A stretch of 29,632 nt of DNA, from NCBI GenBank assembly GCA_046314415.1, contig JBKBWT010000019.1, positions 1-29,632 of the forward strand. Direction: 5' to 3'. Below the pieces are notes generated by a model that saw only the letters and a program-made list of their open reading frames with translations, had not been told where the DNA came from and did no database searches. A program made the translations under genes and the position numbers. Below are positions 24,034 to 29,632 of the stretch, in pieces (position 1 is the first letter of the stretch; each line of letters opens with the position of its first letter). The DNA is from JADJNW01 sp046314415. Its GTDB lineage: Bacteria; Bacteroidota; Bacteroidia; Chitinophagales; Saprospiraceae.

Positions 24034-24651
24034 ATGAAAAAATTATTATTTGCATTCGTAACACTTGCCTTTTTGCTGGCATTCACGCCCGCAGAAACTG
24101 CCGATAACATTACTAAAAAAGAGCGCAAAGCCGCCTTGAATTATTTAAAATCCACTAAAAAAGACTTGTTAAAAGCAGTAAAAGGCTTGAGCGCAGCGCA
24201 GTTGAACTTCAAAGCTTCGCCCGAGCGCTGGTCCATTGCCGAGTGCCTCGAACACATTACGCTGGCAGAAATGGGCTTATGGCAAATGTACCAGGGTAGC
24301 ATGCAGCAGCCCGCCGACGCAGCGAAGCGTGTGGACATAAAAGTAAGCAATGAGCAGATTATCAAAGGGTTAACCGACCGCTCTCAGAAAGCCACTGCAC
24401 CGGAAGTGGCAGTACCAAAGGGCACTTTTCAAAATTACGCAGCAACCTTCGCGGCTTTTACAAAAAGTAGAGACGGCTTGATTCAATATTTTGAAACCAC
24501 CACGGATGATTTGAAAAATCACACGTTGCAGCACCCTATTTTTGGCACCATTGATGCCCGGCAGTTTCTCTTGAGCCTAGCGGCGCACGGGAAGCGGCAT
24601 ACCTTGCAAATCGAAGAGCTGAAGGCGCATCCGAATTTTCCGAGGGAGTAG
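24034..24651 (+). CDS. Secreted DinB-like four-helix protein
   Basis: A 205-residue DinB_2-superfamily protein. It begins with a signal peptide (MKKLLFAFVTLAFLLAFTPAETA), so the product is exported, unlike most DinB-family proteins, which are cytoplasmic metal-dependent thiol transferases. The fold signatures are LSAAQLNFKASPERWSIAECLEHI and, at the C-terminus, LAAHGKRHTLQIEEL. The potential metal-binding His residues are H in CLEHI and two in AAHGKRH. It follows the YciI-like gene by 35 bases and ends in a terminator at 24725-24772. Its substrate is unknown. The last codons run into a heptamer repeat. Confidence 0.85.
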   Translation: MKKLLFAFVTLAFLLAFTPAETADNITKKERKAALNYLKSTKKDLLKAVKGLSAAQLNFKASPERWSIAECLEHITLAEMGLWQMYQGSMQQPADAAKRVDIKVSNEQIIKGLTDRSQKATAPEVAVPKGTFQNYAATFAAFTKSRDGLIQYFETTTDDLKNHTLQHPIFGTIDARQFLLSLAAHGKRHTLQIEELKAHPNFPRE

Positions 24652-24681
24652 AGGGATTTGGGTAGAGGGTAAAGGGATAAG
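24646..24681. repeat. Heptamer repeats (GTAGAGG type) starting at the DinB stop codon
   Basis: Five units in 7-base phase (GTAGAGG, GATTTGG, GTAGAGG, GTAAAGG, GATAAGC) start in the last sense codon and stop codon (24649-24651). The unit differs from all the other arrays in the window. Confidence 0.6.
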
Positions 24682-24724
24682 CTTTTGACGCTGACCATCG
24701 AACGTTAAAACTACAAAATTTCAA

Positions 24725-24772
24725 AATAGACCGTCTTTGCGCATATTGGTAGGAGATGGTCTATTTTTTTTT
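24725..24772 (+). terminator. Intrinsic terminator after the DinB-like gene
   Basis: AATAGACCGTCT (24725-24736) pairs with AGATGGTCTATT (24754-24765), 12 pairs including one G-U, with a 17-base loop and a run of nine T up to 24772. It should end the YciI-DinB transcript. Confidence 0.85.
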
Positions 24773-24848
24773 GAAAAAGTGTTCAAAATCTCGCCCGTTT
24801 GAGAACGCTTAATCGTCAGAGCAGCATCAAATAACTTTTTAAACATCA

Positions 24849-25408
24849 ATGACCATGAAAAAAGGATTGATTGCTTTAAGCCTGCTGGCGGTATTGGCAT
24901 TAAGCGCCATGAGTTTTTACGATTTTAACCAGAACAAAAGAGCGTTACAAAATTTAAATGGATCGTATGCAGACCCTAAGCCTTATGCTTATNNNNNNNN
25001 NNGCTGAAGTTTACGTTAGCGTTAGACCCAGAACTGAAAAATCCAGTTTTTGTTTTTAGAACATATGGGAATTATGAGGTTTTGCGCAAATCAAAAGTGG
25101 TGAAAAATGCTTACGAAGCCGTATTTTCAGAAGATAAGAAATTTGTGACCCTGAAAACCGATAATCAAAATTTGGTAAATGCCTTTGGTTTTGCAGCTTG
25201 TGGTTTGACTTTGAATGTAGAAAAAGACATTTCCCAAGTCGGCTGCTCAGCTTGGAAAGCGGTTGCGATTTGCCATCAAGACCATGATTTATTGGCATTG
25301 GACGAGTCTGGGAAATTGTACTTTGGCGAGCGACCCGCTGACAACGACATGTGTACGGCTGACAAACGCCCAACTAAACTGACGCCGCCAACGGTAAAAG
25401 TGCAATAA
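24849..25408 (+). CDS. Small secreted protein of unknown function, interrupted by an assembly gap
   Basis: I do not recognise the family. The product starts at 24849 or, more likely, at the in-frame ATG at 24855, with a signal peptide (MKKGLIALSLLAVLALSAMS). After about 46 residues it meets ten N (24993-25002). The downstream part reads LKFTLALDPELKNPVFVFRT from 25004, continues through NYEVLRKSKVV and on to TAA at 25406, and is Cys-containing (four Cys, in ACGL, VGCSAW, ICHQ and MCTA). With exactly ten N the two halves are out of frame; a gap length of 2 modulo 3 restores one frame, so the gap size is probably wrong rather than the gene broken. The next gene, a sigma factor, starts only 3 bases after the stop, so the two are probably translated from one mRNA. 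Confidence 0.7.
24993..25002. other. Assembly gap of 10 N inside the small secreted-protein gene
   Basis: Ten N, identical in length to the gap in aceK. The flanking frames do not join at this length, which shows the number is a placeholder. Confidence 0.92.
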
Positions 25409-25411
25409 AAA

Positions 25412-26071
25412 ATGGAGCAAGAACAAACTTTGAAACAGGCGATGAGCGGCGACATCCACGCTTTTCAGCGCCTGTTCGCTGAATTTCAGGCACCGCTGAA
25501 ATCCTATTTGTATCGGCTTGTGGCAAACCGCAACGATGCTGATGATCTGGCGCACGATACGTTTATTCGCGCTTTTGACAAAGTAGCGACGTTCAAAGGG
25601 AAGTCCTCCTTCAAAACCTGGGTGTTTCAAATTGCCACCCATTTGGCATACGACCACTTGAAAAAATTTAAACGCTGGACGGTGGACACCAAAGCGCTGG
25701 CAAAGGATTTGTGCATGAACACCCCCGCAGTGTATAGCGCGGTGCTGCGCGTGTACGAGGCTTCGGGCGAGGGTGCTTTCGACATGCGCGACCACATCGA
25801 CCACTGCTTCACTTGCATGGGTAAGACCTTAGCAATTGAAAATCAGGTAGTTTTAATTCTGAAAGATATTTATGACTTTGCGGTCAAAGAAATTGCACTT
25901 ATCATAGGTAAGACGCAGGATGTGGTGAAACACTTGTTGCAGGATGCCCGCCACACGATGATGGATATTTTTGACAATCGCTGCGCTTTGATTAACAAAA
26001 ACGGCGTGTGTCACCAATGTTCGGAACTGAATGGCTGGTTCAATCCCAGGCAAAATCAGCAGGAAGCTTGA
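25412..26071 (+). CDS. ECF-type RNA polymerase sigma factor, Cys-rich, apparently frameshifted near its 3' end
   Basis: A sigma-70 family factor of the ECF kind that would direct RNA polymerase to a special set of promoters. Region 2 spans about 20-90 (YLYRLVANRNDADDLAHDTF, FKTWVFQIATHLAYDHLKKF) and region 4 about 138-188 (LAIENQVVLILKDIYDF, VKHLLQDARHTMMDIF). Two Cys/His clusters are unusual: H128-x3-C132-x2-C135 between the regions, resembling the zinc motif of ZAS anti-sigma factors, and C191-x8-C200-x2-C203 after region 4. The frame stops at 26071 after NPRQNQQEA, but the next frame continues directly as LNQLDLVRG to 26244, matching the tail I recall from related sigma factors. An indel near 26060-26071 is therefore likely. 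It starts 3 bases after the preceding gene. Confidence 0.85.
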   Translation: MEQEQTLKQAMSGDIHAFQRLFAEFQAPLKSYLYRLVANRNDADDLAHDTFIRAFDKVATFKGKSSFKTWVFQIATHLAYDHLKKFKRWTVDTKALAKDLCMNTPAVYSAVLRVYEASGEGAFDMRDHIDHCFTCMGKTLAIENQVVLILKDIYDFAVKEIALIIGKTQDVVKHLLQDARHTMMDIFDNRCALINKNGVCHQCSELNGWFNPRQNQQEA

Positions 26072-26244
26072 ATCAGTTGGATTTGGTGCGGGGTTCCCAA
26101 AAATACGACCGCGAAGCGCTTTTCCAAATGCGAACGGCTTTGATTAAAAATATTGACCCGCTACGCAGCAAGGGTGCTGATTTACAAGATATTTTGATGC
26201 AATGCGATAGAATGGCGATGGGAGAGATTGAGAAAATAGTTTAA
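26066..26244 (+). pseudogene. Out-of-frame C-terminal tail of the ECF sigma factor
   Basis: This is not an independent gene. Read in the frame shifted by -1 relative to the sigma gene it gives SLNQLDLVRGSQKYDREALF followed by about 39 more residues ending IEKIV. The composition and the position directly behind the NPRQNQQEA end suggest one original gene, 25412-26244, of about 277 residues. The octamer array at 26239-26302 starts at this downstream stop, as the arrays do at other true gene ends in the window. Confidence 0.65.
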
Positions 26245-26302
26245 AAGTTTAATTATTTTAGGGTTTGAGCGTTTGGGAGTTCGAAGGTTTGGGAGTTTGG
26301 GG
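26239..26302. repeat. Octamer tandem array (GTTTGGGA type) at the sigma-factor gene end
   Basis: Eight 8-base units in perfect phase: GTTTAAAA, GTTTAATT, ATTTTAGG, GTTTGAGC, GTTTGGGA, GTTCGAAG, GTTTGGGA, GTTTGGGG. The TAA stop at 26242-26244 is inside the first unit. Confidence 0.8.
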
Positions 26303-26381
26303 GCACATTTGGTTTCTTTCTATACGCACCAAAAATTTACGAGAGAAGAAGGCTGGAGTGGCAAGTGCGGACGAGATTGCG

Positions 26382-26437
26382 TAACTTTGGAAGGTCAAAC
26401 TTCTAAACACTTGAACGTTGAACTTCTAAACCTGGAA
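26382..26437. repeat. Degenerate 7-8 bp repeats (ACTTCTAA type) before the ECF42 start
   Basis: Units such as ACTTCTAA (twice), ACACTTGA, ACGTTGA and ACCTGGA follow one another with a 7-8 base step and end 6 bases before the ATG at 26444. This array precedes a start codon instead of following a stop. Confidence 0.5.
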
Positions 26438-26443
26438 CAAAAA

Positions 26444-27688
26444 ATGGACCATCTTTTCCGGCAAGAGTGGGGAAGGATGGTCGCTTTTTTGACGCGTATT
26501 TTTGGAGCGCACAATCTGGAAATGGCGGAAGACATTGCACAGGACACACTGCTGAAAGCGCTTGAACAGTGGAAATTCCGGGGTATGCCTGATAATCCTT
26601 CCGCGTGGTTGATGACGGTAGCCAAGAACCGAGCGATGGATGTGATTCGCCGCGAGCGTCGAAAGATTCAGTTGGCAGAAGATGTTGGCGTATTGTTAGA
26701 ATCAGAATATACTATTGCCACCACGATTGAAAATTTGACAACGGAGGCGGAAATCAAAGACGATCAACTGCGAATGATGTTTGCCTGCTGTCATCCGGCA
26801 CTGGCGGCAGAGGCGCAGATTACGATGATTCTCAAGACCTTGTGCGGGTTTAGTATTGCCGAAATTGCGAAAGCGTTTTTAGCCAACGAAGAAAATATCA
26901 ATAAAAGATTGTATCGGGCGCGGCAGCTCTTTCGCGAAGGTAAAGTTGCGCTGGAGATTCCGACACAAAATGAGATTGGCGCGCGATTAGACAATGTACT
27001 CACCGCTATTTATCTGCTTTTTAATGAAGGGTATAATGCGACTTCACATGAAGATTTAATTCGTAATGATCTGATCCAAGAGGCGTTACGCTTAGCACTT
27101 TTACTTACGCAACATCCGCAAACCGCTCGTCCTGAAGTGTATGCGTTGTTGGCTTTGATGTGTTTTCATGCGGCACGCACCGACAGTCGGCTTAATGAAC
27201 AGGGCAATATTTTATTGTTAAAAAATCAGGATCGCACTACCTGGAATCAGGAATTGATTCAAACCGGTATTCAATTTTTAGCACAATCGGCTCAGGGTGA
27301 AGCCTATACATCTTATCACCTGGAAGCAGGTATCGCTTATGAGCATTGTGTAGCAAAGCATTATGAATCGACGAATTGGGAAAATATTGTAAAATATTAT
27401 GATTTATTGTATCAGATTCAGCCTACCTCTATTGTTGCCCTCAATCGCGCCATTGCAGTCGGCGAGTGGCAAGGTGCAGTGGCAGGATTAAAAGCTATCG
27501 AACAGATACCTGATTTACAGCGAATTGAACGTTATTATTTATACTCCGCTACCTTGGGAGAATTTTATTTGCAATTGCAGGAAAGCGCCAACGCCCGTCA
27601 CTATTTTGAACTTGCCCTTGCCCAAACGCAGTCCAACAAGGAAAAAAAATTATTGCAGGAGAAACTGACTGCTACGTTCCTCACCTGA
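26444..27688 (+). CDS. ECF42-type RNA polymerase sigma factor with DUF6596 and TPR-like C-terminus
   Basis: A 414-residue sigma factor. I place the start at 26444 (MDHLFRQEWGRMVAFLTRIF) because this is where the family begins; the frame is open to 26273, but that stretch is repeat-derived. Region 2 spans about 8-72 (NLEMAEDIAQDTLLKALEQW, NPSAWLMTVAKNRAMDVIRR). The family-typical MMFACCHPAL lies at about 111-120 and region 4 at about 122-165 (LCGFSIAEIAKAFLANEENI, NKRLYRARQLF). The long C-terminal extension has the DUF6596 segment (about 181-285, LDNVLTAIYLLFNEGYNAT) and then TPR-like helices to the end. In ECF42 factors the extension, rather than an anti-sigma factor, is thought to govern activity, and the genes sit near DGPF proteins such as that at 23645. 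Confidence 0.92.
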   Translation: MDHLFRQEWGRMVAFLTRIFGAHNLEMAEDIAQDTLLKALEQWKFRGMPDNPSAWLMTVAKNRAMDVIRRERRKIQLAEDVGVLLESEYTIATTIENLTTEAEIKDDQLRMMFACCHPALAAEAQITMILKTLCGFSIAEIAKAFLANEENINKRLYRARQLFREGKVALEIPTQNEIGARLDNVLTAIYLLFNEGYNATSHEDLIRNDLIQEALRLALLLTQHPQTARPEVYALLALMCFHAARTDSRLNEQGNILLLKNQDRTTWNQELIQTGIQFLAQSAQGEAYTSYHLEAGIAYEHCVAKHYESTNWENIVKYYDLLYQIQPTSIVALNRAIAVGEWQGAVAGLKAIEQIPDLQRIERYYLYSATLGEFYLQLQESANARHYFELALAQTQSNKEKKLLQEKLTATFLT

Positions 27689-28101
27689 TTTTCGACGTTT
27701 ATCACCGTATTTATGCATTTTGTCACCGCAAAAGCGCTACTTACTCCTTTTTTTTGCGTCGAAAAAAAGCAAGTGAAAAGTTGAGAAATGTCCAACATCA
27801 GCCAAACAATCAGAAAAAAATCCATATAAATATTTTTTAACAACTTTTTTTCGGCGCGATATTTGAAGTGAACGCAGATAGAACTAATTTTACAACCGAA
27901 GAATGCAAGAGAAACCACAACTGCAAGCCCTGTATGCTGAACCTACCCTTCCCTTTACCGCCGCAGGTAGCGATGTAAGGACAAATAAATGGAATGACAA
28001 GCAAAAAGCGATTACTTTTGTACAAGCTTTGAGTGGCAAACGCCCGACGGAGGTCGTAACAATATTGATTTTCCAAAACCGATTATTCAAACCATAATCC
28101 C
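27689..28101. other. 413-base region before the SdrD-like gene, no confident gene
   Basis: It contains an A/T hairpin (CTTTTTTT at 27747-27754 with AAAAAAAG at 27762-27769, loop 7), which may help end the sigma-factor transcript although no T-tail follows. It also has an open frame of 64 codons (27903-28097) with no recognisable features, and a TAnnTTTG match at 28013-28020. I regard it mainly as a terminator and promoter region. Confidence 0.45.
28013..28020 (+). promoter_or_regulatory. Candidate -7 element for the SdrD-like gene
   Basis: TACTTTTG fits TAnnTTTG and lies 82 bases before the ATG at 28102. No TTG is seen at the -33 distance, so support is weak. Confidence 0.28.
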
Positions 28102-29632
28102 ATGGGGCATATCTACAAACAGCCATTGCTGACCAGTTTGGTCGGTAGCGGTAAACAATGGACAGCACAACACCCCGATGCACAAAAATTTACACGGGCA
28201 GTTGTTATTTTATTAATACATTTTCTGCTGGTAACTAATATATTATCAGCGCAAACTTTCCCGGCGGCTATTCAGCAATTGCCAAAAGGCAAAAAAATTA
28301 CCCTTACCTACGAGGCAACCGTCAATCAGCCTTTGAATCCGCGCACGACGCGCAGCGTAGCCGACCAGCTTTCGGTCACTGCCAATGGACTGCCTAATAC
28401 GTTGAGTGATAATCCTTTAACGACTGCTTCAAACGATGCAACGACAACAGCAGTGCTGGGATGTACCATTACGAATATTACGGCGGGAACGCCTGCTTGT
28501 GCCGGAAATAACCAATTTACTATCAATATCACCGTACGAAACGATGGTGGTGCACCAACAACGGGTAATCTGGTGATTGAAGCCGGGGGGCAAACGTTTA
28601 CTGCACCCGTGAGCGCGAATGACACCCTGCAAACCATCAATGTTACGCTTCCTGCAAATGGACAAGCGGTGGATGTTCGGGCTTTTTATGCGGACTTACC
28701 GGAATGTACCCTGCTCCGAACCGCCCTGTTCACGGCGCCGGTTGGATGTGGCACCATCGGCAATCGGGTGTGGGAAGATGTGAATGGCAATGGCATTCAG
28801 GAAACCGGTGAAAATGGCATTGCGAATGTGACCGTTTTACTGCTGCGTTGTACCGGCGATACCTTAGCGCAGACCTTGACGGATGCGAGTGGTTTATATC
28901 GTTTCAGTAGTCTAGCAGCGGGTGAATACAAATTGCGCTTCAACCTGGCTACAGCTGGTACCAACTTTACCAATGGCGTTTTGACGCTGCGTGACATTGG
29001 CATTGATACCCTTGATTCGGATGTGGACCCAATTACCCGGGAAACGGCTTGCCTTACTTTACCTGCCGGTCAGCAAAATCTCAGCGTGGATGCGGGGGTC
29101 TATGTACCAGCATCTATTGGTAACCAGGTTTGGGTAGATAATAATCGCAACAACATTTTTGATGGTGGCGATTCACCATTGGCAGGCGTCACAGTCCGCT
29201 TATATCGTTGTACGAATACCACACAGCCGCTCGCCGCACAAACGACCGGGTCGAATGGGCTGTATTTATTTTCCAATCTTGCACCAGGAAGTTATCGCCT
29301 GGAATTTACCTTTCCACCGGCGGGCATTTATGAGCGAGTTGTTGCCAATATCGGCACCGATGCAAGCGACAGTGATGCGGGTACAAATGGTTTTACGGAT
29401 TGTTACACGTTGTCATCCCGTTCACAAAATCTGAGTGTGGATGCTGGTTATACCTTTTGCCCACCGGCTACCACTTTATCCTGTATTGCGAATGTAAATC
29501 TAACCATGAGTCCAGCGGTTTGTTCTTTAAAAATTACGCCGGACATGTTGTTATCCGTAGCGCCGTCTTGTGCTTCTACCTTTGAGGTGCGGGTGGGTCT
29601 GCTTAATGGTCCTTCTTTTGGCGATGTGGTAA
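28102..29632 (+). CDS. Secreted surface protein with SdrD B-like repeats (3' end beyond window)
   Basis: The frame is open from ATG 28102 to the end of the window (510 codons) with no stop, so the gene is partial. A long basic and polar N-region (about 32 residues) precedes a hydrophobic signal segment (VVILLIHFLLVTNILSAQ), with likely cleavage near residue 51. Then comes a domain resembling DUF11 or Ig-like modules (about 55-212) rich in Thr and Asn. Two SdrD B-like repeats follow: GNRVWEDVNGNGIQETGENG (from about 220) and SIGNQVWVDNNRNNIFDGGD (from about 338). Each has Ca-binding-like DxNxxG loops, a GLYRFSSL or GLYLFSNL strand, and ends QNLSVDAG. Such proteins are long cell-surface adhesins or matrix proteins. 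A T9SS or gliding-type C-terminal signal is expected beyond the window but cannot be seen. Confidence 0.85.
   Translation, partial: MGHIYKQPLLTSLVGSGKQWTAQHPDAQKFTRAVVILLIHFLLVTNILSAQTFPAAIQQLPKGKKITLTYEATVNQPLNPRTTRSVADQLSVTANGLPNTLSDNPLTTASNDATTTAVLGCTITNITAGTPACAGNNQFTINITVRNDGGAPTTGNLVIEAGGQTFTAPVSANDTLQTINVTLPANGQAVDVRAFYADLPECTLLRTALFTAPVGCGTIGNRVWEDVNGNGIQETGENGIANVTVLLLRCTGDTLAQTLTDASGLYRFSSLAAGEYKLRFNLATAGTNFTNGVLTLRDIGIDTLDSDVDPITRETACLTLPAGQQNLSVDAGVYVPASIGNQVWVDNNRNNIFDGGDSPLAGVTVRLYRCTNTTQPLAAQTTGSNGLYLFSNLAPGSYRLEFTFPPAGIYERVVANIGTDASDSDAGTNGFTDCYTLSSRSQNLSVDAGYTFCPPATTLSCIANVNLTMSPAVCSLKITPDMLLSVAPSCASTFEVRVGLLNGPSFGDVV

Noticed and set aside
25289..25804. Minus-strand open frame of 171 codons
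   Set aside because: It is antisense to the secreted-protein and sigma-factor genes, which have clear motifs; the frame has no features of its own.
26060..26075. Programmed -1 frameshifting in the sigma gene
   Set aside because: I see no slippery heptamer at the junction; an indel or assembly error is simpler.
26273..26443. N-terminal extension of the ECF42 sigma factor
   Set aside because: The stretch is made largely of 7-8 bp repeat DNA, and the family starts at the ATG at 26444.
27903..28097. 64-codon open frame upstream of the SdrD-like gene
   Set aside because: There are no recognisable motifs or good start context, and a candidate -7 element lies inside it. It is more likely leader DNA; I keep it only as a remote possibility.
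1..29632. tRNA or rRNA genes, insertion sequences, att sites
   Set aside because: No cloverleaf, rRNA core, transposase frame or terminal inverted repeats with target duplication were seen on reading both strands.

Overview
The window looks like chromosomal DNA of a member of the Bacteroidota, most likely a Saprospiria-type bacterium (Lewinella/Haliscomenobacter relatives). This is inferred from two large secreted metalloproteases ending in a type IX secretion (T9SS) sorting domain, the lack of Shine-Dalgarno sequences, AT-rich spacers, -7 elements of the Bacteroidota form TAnnTTTG, and an SdrD-like surface protein. Two runs of exactly 10 N (14468-14477 and 24993-25002) show that this is a scaffolded draft or metagenome assembly; both fall inside genes and neither has a trustworthy length.

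Layout. 1-3350: a MacB/FtsX-type ABC permease and a TolC-like outer-membrane protein, the membrane parts of an efflux or export system. 3351-10625, minus strand: two tandem paralogous reprolysin-like metalloproteases with a P-domain and a T9SS tail, separated by a clear terminator. 10967-13274, plus: a folate group (pabB, a pabC-like class IV aminotransferase, a dihydrofolate-reductase-family protein); the last has its own promoter overlapped by a CopY/BlaI-like operator. 13275-16388, plus: a dyad-rich leader, aceK (isocitrate dehydrogenase kinase/phosphatase) and a BioD-like/DRTGG P-loop protein. 16527-19142, minus: a DUF1801 protein, an alpha/beta hydrolase joined to a membrane domain, and a CAT-type acetyltransferase. 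19633-23418, plus: a 1261-residue fusion of two D-Ala-D-Ala-ligase modules, one transmembrane segment and three PASTA domains, ending in a strong terminator. 23645-27688, plus: a sigma-factor neighbourhood with a YciI/DGPF protein, a secreted DinB-like protein, a small secreted protein interrupted by an N gap, a Cys-rich ECF sigma factor with an apparent frameshift, and a DUF6596 (ECF42-type) sigma factor. 28102-end: the start of an SdrD-repeat surface protein that runs off the window.

Two things stand out. First, the Ddl-Ddl-TM-PASTA fusion ties cytoplasmic D-Ala-D-Ala synthesis to domains that normally bind peptidoglycan outside the membrane. Second, at six gene ends (near 15238, 16527, 17061, 18513, 24651 and 26244) a short tandem array with a 7- or 8-bp period starts at or within a few bases of the stop codon. 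Each array has a different unit sequence, so this looks like a repeated process rather than a dispersed repeat family.
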